Of a DNA stretch of 64,000 nucleotides, positions 43,587-52,981 are shown piece after piece (within the stretch, counting starts at the first letter, position 1; every line of letters starts with the position of its first letter). The notes under the pieces were generated by a model that saw nothing but the letters and a program-made list of their open reading frames with translations, was not told the origin of the DNA and made no database searches. The translations under genes and the position numbers were made by a program. Source of the stretch: an uncultured Lentisphaeria bacterium (lineage in GTDB: Bacteria > Verrucomicrobiota > Lentisphaeria > Victivallales > Victivallaceae); assembly GCA_949282965.1 (NCBI GenBank), contig CASDQW010000046.1, forward strand, positions 18,634 to 82,633, written 5' to 3'.

Positions 43587-46202
43587 TCAATCCTCCTCGT
43601 CTTCCAGCAGCGTTTCCAACTCACTGCGCTCAACCGGCTGTGCATTCTTCGGCAATTCAGCCACACACCGGAACCCGATGTCGTTTTCGCTGTCTCCGGA
43701 ACTTCCGATGGACCAGCAACGCGCCTGCGTAGCGCCGGTCAGATAAGAGCCCCCCATCACACTGTAAATGCGCCCTTCCGTATCGGGATTGCGCACAAAT
43801 TCGCGCACATTTCCCGCCAGATCCTCCACGCCGTATCCGGAACGATCCAGCGGAAACGTTCCCGGCGGAGCTCCCACCGGATAGGCCGCACGCTGCGGAT
43901 GCTCGCACAGGAGAGCGGCATCTTTCCGGAATTCATCGCCCCAGACGTAGGAACGGGCATCAGCGCCGCGCCCGGCCTTTTCCCATTCCAGTATGGTGGG
44001 CAGCCGATAGGTACGCCCGGTTTTTCTACTGAGATAACGGCAGTACGCTTCCGCAGCCGCCCCCGTGATCCCGACCACCGGCAAATCCTCCCGGAAAGGC
44101 GGCAACAAGCGGCCATCCGCATCCCATAAATCATAGGATTTCCGTTCAGAGTCCGTAAAACGCCCCATGCAGGCCGCCTTCTCTTCCGGACTGCGCAGTT
44201 GTTTCCAGAATTCCAGATATTGTCCGAACGTCACTTCGTTCCGGTCGATCAGGAATGCAGGCAAAGTCATCTTGCGTGCCAGACCAGCCCCGCCTGCGGC
44301 ATTGTTGTGAAATTCGCCGCCCGGCACCAGAACCATCCCGTCAGGAATTTCCGGAATCGTGCTGACTTCCACACTTGTTTCCCCGGCCGGCGTCAGAATG
44401 ACCGGAAAATACACCGGAGGACGCTCCGGCGCCTCAATCCGAACCAGATAACTGCCCGACGGCAAATGATCAAGCAGTGCATCCGGCGCCACCGGTTCCC
44501 ACTTTTCCACCTCCCCGGCAGGGGATGTCGCAACATCCCGACGCAGATATGCGCGAACATTGTCCGGCAAGTTCAGTCGCAGGATGCTCTCATCAGCCTC
44601 AACCCGCCGCACCAGTTCCGCCAACTCCCCATTCTGCCGAAACAGCTCCGGAAGAATCCCTTTCCAACGGGAATTCAACTGCCGCAACAATGAGCGAAGC
44701 ATCCGGTCGTTCTCTGTGGCGATACAGAACTTGATCTGCCGCAGCATGATATCCGACAACATCCCCACCATCTCATGCCGTACCACATCACTGCCTGCTC
44801 CGCGATATTCAATTGCGGACAAACTCTCCATGACCGCGCTGCAGTAACTGAAAAACTCCGTCGTCTGGCGTGAGAATTCATTATCCAGCTCCATTCGTCG
44901 TTTCCCCGCCGCCGGAGACCCCAGCCCGGTATCATGCTGAAGCTGTCGGGAAGTCCGCAACGCCAGATTATAATAGGCGTCAGCCTGGGAGACATTGTAA
45001 CGCGCCACCTGGATCAAAGAACTGGTCTGAATGTGTTCGGAAATCCGATTGACCAGATATACCCCGCCAACAGACAGCAACGCAGCCAACAGAGTCACCG
45101 GCACCAGCGGGCGGCGAACGCACAACTTCAACAACCGGTACACCCAGCTGGGGGAATAAGCCTCCACCGGATATTTATCCAGATAGTTGCGCACCTCCCG
45201 AATCAGGCTCTGCACGTCAGGATAACGATCATCGCGACGGCGGGCCATGGCCTTCAGCGTAACGGCCTCCAATTCCCGAGGAATCCCCAGAAGCGGTGCC
45301 CGCCGCCGGGGCCGCACCAGCCGCCCCGACACAACATCCCGCAACAATGACTCAGTCGGCTTGCTGCTGTCATACGGCGCCGGTTCCAGCGTCAGCATGG
45401 AGTAGAGAATGGCCCCCAGACAATAAACATCGGTTCGTTCGTCGATCTCGTCGTTCCGGGCCGCCGCCTGCTCCGGCGCCATGTAGGCGGGAGTGCCGCT
45501 GATCAACGGCCCCCGCGGTTCCGCAGGTGGCGTTTCGGAAGTGAGGGCGCCGTCCAGTTCCAGAGCCATTTTTCTACCGTTGACCGACTGGTCTTTCTCC
45601 CGTCGATATGTGGCCAGGCCCCAGTCCAGAATCAGCACTTCACCATAATCCCCCAGCATGATGTTGCCCGGTTTGAGATCGCGATGAATAATACCGCGGC
45701 GGTGGGCAAATGCCACCCCCTGGCAGATGGAAATGAAAATTTCCATCCTTCGCTGCAGCGAATATCGCCGCTGGTAATCGGCCTGATTCTCGGCCAGCTT
45801 CCGAATGACCGACCGCAGCGTTTCGCCTTCAATCCGCCGCATGGTGAAATAAACCCCGACATCACGAAAAATCCCGATGCGATGCACCGGTACGATATTC
45901 GGGTGGTCAATCTGGGCGGTGGTCCGGGCTTCCCGGATAAAACTCTCGATGTGGCGCAGCTGATTACGAAATTCAGGGCGCAGAACTTTCAGCGCCACCT
46001 CGCGATTCAAGCCCGGCTCCTGCGCGGAAAAAACCGCTCCCAGTCCGCCCATACCGATCGCGGACAGTCCGGAATAATCCTTGATGTCGTCGCCCTGCGG
46101 CAACTCCAGCAGAGCCCGCAGCTCATCGGGCGATAATTTGGCCTCGCCGGGATCGCCGTAAATGATGGTACGATCCTCGTCGGAAATCACGCTGGAGTTC
46201 AT
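43587..46202 (-). CDS. Transmembrane Ser/Thr kinase fused to FGE-sulfatase-like (SUMF1) domain
   Basis: A 871-residue protein. The kinase domain (about 43-340) has GMGGLGAVF, K72 in VALKV, H173-R174-D175 in HRDLKPGN, DWG at 193-195 and MAPEQ at 241-245. A membrane helix lies at about 364-384. A helical region (390-560) follows, then an extracytoplasmic FGE/SUMF1-type domain from about 617 (IPDGMVLVPGGEFHNN ... FLIDRNEVTFGQYLEFWKQ ... AEAYCRYLSRKTGRTYRLPT ... VMGGSYLTGATQARCW ... DIGFRC). The protein ends in an acidic tail. The FGE fold here more likely binds a ligand or partner than oxidises cysteine. It is last in an operon with the MotB/TolR-like and TolQ-like genes, 12 bases from the former. 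Confidence 0.9.
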   Translation of the reverse strand: MNSSVISDEDRTIIYGDPGEAKLSPDELRALLELPQGDDIKDYSGLSAIGMGGLGAVFSAQEPGLNREVALKVLRPEFRNQLRHIESFIREARTTAQIDHPNIVPVHRIGIFRDVGVYFTMRRIEGETLRSVIRKLAENQADYQRRYSLQRRMEIFISICQGVAFAHRRGIIHRDLKPGNIMLGDYGEVLILDWGLATYRREKDQSVNGRKMALELDGALTSETPPAEPRGPLISGTPAYMAPEQAAARNDEIDERTDVYCLGAILYSMLTLEPAPYDSSKPTESLLRDVVSGRLVRPRRRAPLLGIPRELEAVTLKAMARRRDDRYPDVQSLIREVRNYLDKYPVEAYSPSWVYRLLKLCVRRPLVPVTLLAALLSVGGVYLVNRISEHIQTSSLIQVARYNVSQADAYYNLALRTSRQLQHDTGLGSPAAGKRRMELDNEFSRQTTEFFSYCSAVMESLSAIEYRGAGSDVVRHEMVGMLSDIMLRQIKFCIATENDRMLRSLLRQLNSRWKGILPELFRQNGELAELVRRVEADESILRLNLPDNVRAYLRRDVATSPAGEVEKWEPVAPDALLDHLPSGSYLVRIEAPERPPVYFPVILTPAGETSVEVSTIPEIPDGMVLVPGGEFHNNAAGGAGLARKMTLPAFLIDRNEVTFGQYLEFWKQLRSPEEKAACMGRFTDSERKSYDLWDADGRLLPPFREDLPVVGITGAAAEAYCRYLSRKTGRTYRLPTILEWEKAGRGADARSYVWGDEFRKDAALLCEHPQRAAYPVGAPPGTFPLDRSGYGVEDLAGNVREFVRNPDTEGRIYSVMGGSYLTGATQARCWSIGSSGDSENDIGFRCVAELPKNAQPVERSELETLLEDEED

Positions 46203-46214
46203 GTCCGGCTCCGC

Positions 46215-47999
46215 TTAATCTCTATCGGGGGCGTTTTCACGCGCCCGGATGGACGACAGCACCGGCTGAGCGGCTTTGGAAAAGTTTTCGAGATAATCCG
46301 AAGACGGCGACTTGGCGATCGGCATGGTGAAAACATTGTCCCAGTTGAAGTTGTCCGGGAACACCACGCAGCGAGCTTCCTGACGCCGTCCGAGATCGCG
46401 GCTTTCCACCGCGACCACCACCGCCACGAATTCCCCCTGTTTGGTCAGGACGAAATCCCCCGGCTCCGCCCGCAGCTCGCTGCCCGTTCCCCGCGCCGTA
46501 TTGCGGATGTACAAATATTCATCACCATCCGCAAAATTCATGGAGCAACGCCCTTCCAGAGAACTTGACTCCTTGCCGAACGCCGAGAACTTGAACAAAT
46601 ACAGATCCTGAATCCCCCGCTGCTTCAGCGCCGAAAGCGTCAGCACTTCCAGCGGCTTGCGCTGATCATTCTTCACTTCCAGCAAGCCGACGCGGCTTTC
46701 CCCCCGCGGCGCATACAGCGGCCCGGCCAGCACCTGTGCCGGCACATCGCCCTCAGGCAGCGCAGCGGCATAAGCCAGATCGGTGATATTGTCAAAAGAA
46801 TGACGTTCGCGGGCATTCCCGGTCAGCAGCAGAAAATCGCCGACCACACAGCTGCGACCGCCGACGTTGACCAGCGGCAGAAAATATTCCGCTTCCGTCG
46901 TCATGGGAATCATCAGCCGCACTTCCCGGAGTTTGAGTTTCAACCGCACCACTGCGGACGAATAACGGTCCAGCACGTCGCTGCGGAGTTTTTCCTCGGC
47001 AATCGCCAACTGCGACCGGGCCGACTTGAGTTCGGCGCCGGCTACCTCGGACTGCTTCTGAACTTCCAGCAGCCGGGCGGCGGTTTCTTCGGCGTTCTTT
47101 TTGGTACTGGCCAGTTCTGCCCGGGTTTTGGACAAGTCGGAAACGGCGTTCTTCAGCACGGTCTGCAGATTCTCCAGACGCCGCTTGGCCTCGGTCAATT
47201 CCAGATCGCGGGTATTGACCGCCTTCTGAGCCCGTTCAAACCGGCTCTGGGATTCAGCCAGTTCCTTCTCCGTCGCACTCAGGCGGCCGCGGGTGAAGGA
47301 GAGCAACGTTTCGAACTCCCGGTTCTTGTTTCGGGTTGTCTCGGATTCCTTTTCCAGCTGACTCAATTCGGCCTGGGTGCGCTTGAGATCAGCCTCCCGG
47401 ACGGCCAGCGATTCCCGATACTGATTGAGGGATGTTCCGGCATCGCCGAGTTTCTTTTTCTGTTCGGAAAGATCCGCCTGGGTGCGGGTCAGCTCCGCCT
47501 GCCGGGCGGCCAGCGCCTCCCGCAAAGTGGCGTTATGTTCACTGGTTTCCTTTTCCCGGGCGCGCAACACCGCCAATTCCCGTTCCGCATCGCGGTGACG
47601 GATATTCAGCTGCAGCCGACTCTTGATTTCTTTTTCCAGCTGTGCCTGCAGCTGTTCCGGGGTCAGTGCGCCGCTGTTTTCCGGCGTCAGCGCCAGCTTC
47701 TTTTCCAGAAATTCGCTGCGCGCCTGGGATTCGGCAAGCTGCCGGGTCAATTCCTGAATTTCCGCCTCACGGGACGCGGCGAACCCTTTTTCAAACTGGG
47801 CGTCCAGCAACGCCTTGCGTGCCGCATCCAGCCGCGCCTGCTCCTGACGCAGCGAACTCATCACCATGGCCGCGGTGTGGTTGTCGAGCGGCGCGCCGTG
47901 GCTGCCGAACGGGTTGTCTACCGGGGACACCCCGGTAGCCAGCGACAGCATCGCGGACACGATGAAGTCGCAGATGACGATGAGAATGGCGCGATTCAC
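46215..47999 (-). CDS. Coiled-coil protein with MotB/TolR-like membrane anchor (GTG start)
   Basis: The 594-residue protein begins with a single membrane helix, MNRAILIVICDFIVSAMLSL, with an Asp (D11) in the membrane. The DF motif matches the proton-carrying Asp of MotB (aDFMTAMM) and resembles that of TolR/ExbD. Residues about 45-340 are continuous coiled coil rich in Glu, Arg and Gln heptads. The C-terminal 250 residues form a beta-rich domain with SCVVGDFLLLTG and LRAEPGDFVLTKQGEFVAVVVAV, vaguely like a degenerate trypsin fold; no catalytic triad is visible. The GTG start follows GAGGG and overlaps the TolQ-like stop by four bases, so the two proteins are made together. Confidence 0.75.
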   Translation of the reverse strand: MNRAILIVICDFIVSAMLSLATGVSPVDNPFGSHGAPLDNHTAAMVMSSLRQEQARLDAARKALLDAQFEKGFAASREAEIQELTRQLAESQARSEFLEKKLALTPENSGALTPEQLQAQLEKEIKSRLQLNIRHRDAERELAVLRAREKETSEHNATLREALAARQAELTRTQADLSEQKKKLGDAGTSLNQYRESLAVREADLKRTQAELSQLEKESETTRNKNREFETLLSFTRGRLSATEKELAESQSRFERAQKAVNTRDLELTEAKRRLENLQTVLKNAVSDLSKTRAELASTKKNAEETAARLLEVQKQSEVAGAELKSARSQLAIAEEKLRSDVLDRYSSAVVRLKLKLREVRLMIPMTTEAEYFLPLVNVGGRSCVVGDFLLLTGNARERHSFDNITDLAYAAALPEGDVPAQVLAGPLYAPRGESRVGLLEVKNDQRKPLEVLTLSALKQRGIQDLYLFKFSAFGKESSSLEGRCSMNFADGDEYLYIRNTARGTGSELRAEPGDFVLTKQGEFVAVVVAVESRDLGRRQEARCVVFPDNFNWDNVFTMPIAKSPSSDYLENFSKAAQPVLSSIRARENAPDRD

Positions 48000-48544
48000 T
48001 TTTCACCCTCGCTTTTGGCGATGATCAGCCGTTTCCGCAGCGGATAGTTCAGCGAAAGCCGCAACGTCAGACTGAAAATAATCCCGATCAACGTCGAAGA
48101 ATAAGCGATCAGCCGACTGCTCGTCGGCGAAAACGTCATCACCAGAAACGACGACACCGTCCCGAACAAACCAATATAAAGCGGCACGTCCAGAAAAATG
48201 TCCGCATTTTCCAACTGTTTGAGCTTCAGCGCCGGACTCAAATCCGACCGCCGGATCCGCCCGATCACCACCGAGGCCACGAACAACGCCGCAAACTGCA
48301 TCAGCGTCACCCCGCCGAAGACAAACATGGAAATTCGCCCGGCCAGCTCCTCGCGCATCGCCAGCGTCGCCGGATCGCCGGCCGGCAGTTTGCCGATCGC
48401 CGCGCCCGTCTGCGCGCCCGGGCCGCTGAACAAACTGCGGAAAGCCGGGGAATGGTTGAACGCGTAATTCATCCAATACAGCACGCCGACGAAAATCAGC
48501 ACCAATAAAATCGTTTTCCAGATCAAACCGGCATGTTTCTTCAT
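47996..48544 (-). CDS. TolQ/ExbB/MotA-like membrane protein
   Basis: A 182-residue protein with four membrane helices at about 8-26, 73-95, 117-139 and 146-166. The third contains YIGLFGTVSSF, matching the TolQ motif yVGLFGTVwGi; the fourth contains AYSSTLIGI, matching the TolQ/ExbB helix with the channel Thr (here T151). The cytoplasmic loop is shorter than in TolQ. With the next gene it forms a stator-like pair. It is the first gene of the operon; the ATG at 48544 has only a weak ribosome-binding site. Confidence 0.75.
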   Translation of the reverse strand: MKKHAGLIWKTILLVLIFVGVLYWMNYAFNHSPAFRSLFSGPGAQTGAAIGKLPAGDPATLAMREELAGRISMFVFGGVTLMQFAALFVASVVIGRIRRSDLSPALKLKQLENADIFLDVPLYIGLFGTVSSFLVMTFSPTSSRLIAYSSTLIGIIFSLTLRLSLNYPLRKRLIIAKSEGEK

Positions 48545-48630
48545 AAGACCGCAACGCTCCGTGGTTGTCGCCGGTCCTGAACCATGACGGACCGGGCGCA
48601 CATCATCGTTTTTTTCTCACTCGTTCACAT

Positions 48631-48659
48631 AAGATAACCGTCCTTGCATCAATATGCAA
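48631..48659 (-). promoter_or_regulatory. Promoter for the stator-like/kinase operon
   Basis: On the minus strand TTGCAT (48654-48659), 17-base spacer and TATCTT (48631-48636). The leader is about 80 bases. Confidence 0.65.
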
Positions 48660-48660
48660 G
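48643..48660. promoter_or_regulatory. Operator-like palindrome over the -35 box of the stator/kinase operon
   Basis: CTTGCATCAATATGCAAG is a perfect 7-4-7 inverted repeat. Its outer arm covers the -35 hexamer, so a bound protein would block transcription. Confidence 0.55.
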
Positions 48661-48698
48661 TTGTCATTGCAATTTTCCCGGAGCCCTCCCAAAAAGAG

Positions 48699-48743
48699 CA
48701 AAACCCGCCCTCCTCCGGCCTTGCGGCACGGAAGAGGCGGGTT
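48699..48743 (-). terminator. Terminator of the V-ATPase operon
   Basis: AACCCGCC (48702-48709) pairs with GGCGGGTT (48736-48743); on the minus strand a T-rich tail follows. Confidence 0.75.
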
Positions 48744-48765
48744 GCGCAGTCTCTCTTCGCGAAAC

Positions 48766-49242
48766 TCAGAGCACCATGATGGCGAACACCAGCACGAACA
48801 GCGACACGGTTTCGATCACCCCGAGAATCATCAGGCTGTTGGCAAACCCCTTCTCGGTTTCACCGAACGCATCACAGGCGGCCGCCGCGGCCTTGCCCTG
48901 GTAAATCGACGAAAACATGAAGCCGACGCCGGCGAAAATCCCCAGCATGAAGTGGAAGAGCATCATCGGATTTTCCGGATCCATCTTGCCCTTGATCACC
49001 ATCATCAGCACCAGCGCGTAAATCGTCTGCGACAGCGGCGATCCCGCAAACACGGTCAACAGAAACGGCGCCGGCTTGTTCATCATGTACCGGCGTTTCC
49101 AGGCACCGATCGCCGCGGAACCGGCAATCCCGGCGCCGATGCTCGAGCCGATCGCCGCCAGCCCGATCGCCGCATAACCGCCGCAGAGCGCCAGCGACTG
49201 GATAATCTTCATGATGACGTCTTGATTCAAAGTCTGTTCCAT
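48766..49242 (-). CDS. ntpK: V-type ATPase membrane rotor subunit K
   Basis: A 158-residue double hairpin rotor protein. The ion-binding Glu is E144 in GVIETVSLF. The additional ligands seen in the Na+-binding K ring of Enterococcus hirae (T64, Q65, Q110, E139) correspond here to S71, Q72 (LSQTIYAL), Q115 (SSIYQGKAA) and E144. Coupling to Na+ is thus plausible. It is last in the V-ATPase operon, before a terminator. Confidence 0.93.
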   Translation of the reverse strand: MEQTLNQDVIMKIIQSLALCGGYAAIGLAAIGSSIGAGIAGSAAIGAWKRRYMMNKPAPFLLTVFAGSPLSQTIYALVLMMVIKGKMDPENPMMLFHFMLGIFAGVGFMFSSIYQGKAAAAACDAFGETEKGFANSLMILGVIETVSLFVLVFAIMVL

Positions 49243-49263
49243 TTTTCTTTCCTCTCCTTGGAG

Positions 49264-51045
49264 TTATCGTTCCACTGCGATGTTTTGACTGTCTTTTATC
49301 CGTCTCCGGAAGGGGTTGAATTCAAACCCCGCCCAGCGCAAACCGAGATGGTTGGAAAATTCCAGCGTGTTGAGTCGCACGCCATGCACCAGCACCGCCA
49401 TGGCGGCCAGCGCGATATTCAGCAGGTGCCCGAGCAGCAGCACCAGCAATCCCAGGGGCATCGTCAGCCCCCGATCCAACAGCGGTGCCGCCATGTCGTT
49501 GAAGCAGGCCGCCAGATAGAAGCTGGACATCCCCACCGCAAACAGACGGATGTAGGAAAGCACGTCGACAAAACTTCCCACCACACTGAACGGAAATGCA
49601 AAAATACTGCCGACATCCTTCCAGTCGATCTCCCCGATGGCCGTCAAGACGACTCCCACTGCGTAGCAAGCCATCAGCCATGCCGGATAATCTCCCGGAT
49701 ACAGCAGCAGTCTGCAGATCAACACGAAGTTGCCGAACAGAATACAGAACCAGCCGAGCTGCCCGGCCACGTTGCGCCAATGGCGGTCGCCGTTCAGTCG
49801 CATCGCATGCCCCAGCGCCAGCTGCGCCAGCGCCAGAATAAAACAGATCAGCTGTACATGCTGGTCCTTGGCCGGATCACTGGCCAGCCAGGGCAGCCCC
49901 TTGCACTGAATCCCGAAATAGTTGCCGGTCAATCCCCCCCAGACTACGGCGGCAAGACTCAGGAGCACCAGCAGCGCCAGCGGCAACCGGGCCTCCGGCA
50001 CAGCCCGCTTCGCATACAGCCCATAGCCGGAAAGCGCCAGAAAAATCAGACCGTATCCGGCATCCCCCACCAGCATTCCGAAGAAAATGGTGAAGAAAAA
50101 CAATACCGGCACACTGACATCGCGCTCATCGTATCCCGGCGAAATCGCCAGAAACTTCATCAGCGGCTCGATCAACCGCGCCCAGCGCGGCGGATCCAGC
50201 AGCGTCGGCACCGCCTCCCGTTTCGGGTCAGCCGGACGGTGCAGCACCCCCCAGCCGTGCGACCGCACACTGGCCAGCACCTTCTCCAGCTCCGGCTCCG
50301 GCACGAAACCGGACAGCGTCAGCAATTGACCGTGATCAGCCAGCGTATCGCGTACGGTGACGAAATCCAGCGTCTCGGCGATTTCGTCCTGATAGCGCCG
50401 CAGCAGCGGCAGTTCACAACGAACCCGCATCAGTTCCTGTTCATTGGCGGCCAGTTCGGCCCGCCGCGCGGCGAACGTTTTCCGAAGCTGTTTCAGCGTC
50501 AGCGTACCGGAAAACTTCACCAGCGGCAGTTCTTCCGCCGGAATATCCTGATCGCTGATCACCACAAACAGCCGGTCTTTGCCTTCCGCGCCCACTTCCC
50601 GGCAGAGCCGGCCGGCGGCCTTGGCCGCCTCCAGTTCCGCGACAGTTCCCCGGCAGAGATAAACCCGCAGACCGCGGCGGCGCAGCGCCGCCAGCGTTTC
50701 AGTGGAGAAATCCCCCCACGGGGCCAGGTCCGCAGCCTGCTGCTGCAACTGTTCCAGTTCCCGGGTCAGCCGCGCCCGGTCGTTGAAGAGCTGCTGTGCA
50801 TTCCGGAATACAGCTTCGCCGGTTTCGTCTCCGGCGCCGCCGCCTTTTGCCGCCGGCATCGCCTCCAGCAATCCGAGCACCCGCCCGATTTCCCCGAGCC
50901 GGGTGGCGAGATTGGTACGGCCGGCGTTTTCCGCGAGTTCCACGGATTCGACATGCATCACGCCGAGTTCACGCAGGTCCCGGACCGCCGCAAGGCGGTC
51001 TTCCGCCGGTATGATCAGCGTCAATTTCCGCATCGGTACAATCAT
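49264..51045 (-). CDS. ntpI: V-type ATPase subunit I
   Basis: The 593-residue stator subunit has a cytoplasmic N-terminal half with coiled coils (about 1-300) and a membrane C-terminal half with seven or eight helices and the typical VGDAGYGLIFLALS and FAVGMSSFYLAA segments. Its ATG overlaps the subunit D stop by four bases. Confidence 0.93.
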   Translation of the reverse strand: MIVPMRKLTLIIPAEDRLAAVRDLRELGVMHVESVELAENAGRTNLATRLGEIGRVLGLLEAMPAAKGGGAGDETGEAVFRNAQQLFNDRARLTRELEQLQQQAADLAPWGDFSTETLAALRRRGLRVYLCRGTVAELEAAKAAGRLCREVGAEGKDRLFVVISDQDIPAEELPLVKFSGTLTLKQLRKTFAARRAELAANEQELMRVRCELPLLRRYQDEIAETLDFVTVRDTLADHGQLLTLSGFVPEPELEKVLASVRSHGWGVLHRPADPKREAVPTLLDPPRWARLIEPLMKFLAISPGYDERDVSVPVLFFFTIFFGMLVGDAGYGLIFLALSGYGLYAKRAVPEARLPLALLVLLSLAAVVWGGLTGNYFGIQCKGLPWLASDPAKDQHVQLICFILALAQLALGHAMRLNGDRHWRNVAGQLGWFCILFGNFVLICRLLLYPGDYPAWLMACYAVGVVLTAIGEIDWKDVGSIFAFPFSVVGSFVDVLSYIRLFAVGMSSFYLAACFNDMAAPLLDRGLTMPLGLLVLLLGHLLNIALAAMAVLVHGVRLNTLEFSNHLGLRWAGFEFNPFRRRIKDSQNIAVER

Positions 51046-51650
51046 GCCGACACCTCGCTGCTTTTCTTTTTCGCAATCTTGGAGCGAGCCACGGCGGCGG
51101 TACTCTGATCACCCAGCTGAATCTGAATGCGACGGATGTTTTCCCGGCATTCCGGAATCTTCACCTTCTCAAACAGATTGACCCGCTGGCTGGTGGTCCG
51201 CAACTCCTTGCTGAGCAAACGCTCCTGTTCTTCGATAATCCGCCCGGCGGCCCGCAGCGCCACCGCATCCTTCAACGCGCTGATCGCCTCGTCCATGTAC
51301 CAGGCGGTAGCCACCGGATCCGGTGTCGGCATCTCGAATTCCGCACGTCCGAACGTCGGCACCATCACCCCGGCAATATTCATCTGGCCGCGTTCCACGC
51401 GCACCAGCCGCAATCCGGCAATCACCTCATCGAGCATTGCCCGGTCGCCGAAAACGGCGATCCATTCGTGCAACTGCCCGACCAGCTGCCGCTGCTGCTC
51501 CCGATTCTCTTCGAGCCGTTCCCGGCTGAGGCGTATTTCCACCTGCAGCTGCTGTTTCTTGAGCTGCAGCGTAGGCAGGAACCGGCAGTACTGCCGCAAA
51601 GCATCCTGTTGCGCCTTGAGTTCGGTTTTGGTAAATTTGATCTTGCCCAT
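51042..51650 (-). CDS. ntpD: V-type ATPase subunit D
   Basis: A 202-residue central stalk subunit, almost entirely long helices. MGKIKFTKTELKAQQDALRQ and the later RVNLFEKVKIPECRENIRRI match V-ATPase D. It lies 14 bases from subunit B. Confidence 0.93.
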   Translation of the reverse strand: MGKIKFTKTELKAQQDALRQYCRFLPTLQLKKQQLQVEIRLSRERLEENREQQRQLVGQLHEWIAVFGDRAMLDEVIAGLRLVRVERGQMNIAGVMVPTFGRAEFEMPTPDPVATAWYMDEAISALKDAVALRAAGRIIEEQERLLSKELRTTSQRVNLFEKVKIPECRENIRRIQIQLGDQSTAAVARSKIAKKKSSEVSA

Positions 51651-51664
51651 GGTCTTGCTTTTTT

Positions 51665-52981
51665 TCAGTTCGCGCCGTCAGTGGCGGCGTCTTTCGGCCA
51701 GTATTCGCGCACCAGGTCGCTCTTGATCCCGACCTCCGTCCGGTCAAAGCACTCGGCCAGAGTCTTCCAGCCGAGATCAAGCGCCTCTTCCAGCGGAATA
51801 TTCACTGACAAATCCATCATGCGCGCTTCGAAAAGCTTGCCATATTTGAGCAGTTTGTTGTCCCATTCGGTCATCATGAACCCCATCGACTGCTTTTCCA
51901 GCGCCCCCTTGTAATCCGAATAAAGCCGGATCATGGAGTCCATAATCGCCCGGTGGTCGGGTCGCGTCCGACCGTTCACCTGCTGCTTCAGACGGCTCAG
52001 CGAGCCGAACGGTTCAATACGACCGTGCCGCAGATAGAACTGCCCTTCGGTAATGTACCCGGTATTGTCCGGTACCGGATGGGTCACGTCGTCCCCCGGC
52101 ATCGTCGTCGCCGCCAGAATGGTGATCGATCCGGCGCCGTCAAAGTCCACCGCCTTTTCGTCACGGGAGGCCAGCTGGCTGTACAGGTCGCCGGGATAAC
52201 CGCGGTTTGACGGAATCTGTTCCATGGTAATGGAAATTTCCTTGAGCGCGTCGGCGAAGTTGGTCATGTCGGTCAACAGCACCAGCACCCGCTTCCCGCC
52301 AAGCGCGTAGCTCTCCGCCACGGCCAGCGCCATGTCCGGCACCATCAGACACTCCACCGTCGGGTCGGCGGCGGTGTGGATGAACATCACCGTCCGGGAC
52401 AGCGCCCCCTGCGCATCCAGCGTATTCCGGAAGAAGAGATAGTCATCATACTTCAACCCCATGCCGCCGAGCACGATAACGTCGACTTCCGCCTGCAGGG
52501 CGATCCGCGCCAGAAGTTCGTTGTACGGCTCGCCGGCCACGGAGAAAATCGGCAGTTTCTGCGATTCGACCAGCGTGTTGAACAAGTCGATCATCGGCAG
52601 CCCGGTACGAATCATATTCCGGGGGATGATCCGCTTGGCCGGATTGACCGAGGGACCACCGATTTCGATCATGTTGTCGGTGATCGGCGTACGGTTGTCC
52701 CGCGGCGCCCCGCGGCCGTTGAAAATCCGTCCCAGCAGTTTTTCCGAACCGGACACCTGCATCGGGTGGCCCAGAAAACGCACTTCGTCTCCGGTACTGA
52801 CGCCGCGGCTCCCCGCAAACACCTGCAGAAACACCTTGTTGTCCTGCAGCCGGATCACCTGCGCCAGCGAACTGCCGCGGCGGCTGGTCACTTCAGCCAG
52901 TTCGTTATAAGCGACATTGTCGGCCTCCACGGCGATCACGTTGCCGACAATCTGAATGATTTTATGATAAACTTTACGCAT
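51665..52981 (-). CDS. ntpB: V-type ATPase subunit B
   Basis: A 438-residue non-catalytic nucleotide-binding subunit. Motifs: [44 protein letters not shown], and [12 protein letters not shown]. It lacks a canonical P-loop, as expected for B subunits. Its ATG at 52981 overlaps the end of subunit A by eight bases. Confidence 0.95.
   Translation of the reverse strand: MRKVYHKIIQIVGNVIAVEADNVAYNELAEVTSRRGSSLAQVIRLQDNKVFLQVFAGSRGVSTGDEVRFLGHPMQVSGSEKLLGRIFNGRGAPRDNRTPITDNMIEIGGPSVNPAKRIIPRNMIRTGLPMIDLFNTLVESQKLPIFSVAGEPYNELLARIALQAEVDVIVLGGMGLKYDDYLFFRNTLDAQGALSRTVMFIHTAADPTVECLMVPDMALAVAESYALGGKRVLVLLTDMTNFADALKEISITMEQIPSNRGYPGDLYSQLASRDEKAVDFDGAGSITILAATTMPGDDVTHPVPDNTGYITEGQFYLRHGRIEPFGSLSRLKQQVNGRTRPDHRAIMDSMIRLYSDYKGALEKQSMGFMMTEWDNKLLKYGKLFEARMMDLSVNIPLEEALDLGWKTLAECFDRTEVGIKSDLVREYWPKDAATDGAN

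Noticed and set aside
43587..44352. FGE domain of the second kinase as a true formylglycine-generating enzyme
   Set aside because: No clear catalytic cysteine pair is seen and no sulfatase gene is nearby; the fold is widely reused as a binding domain.
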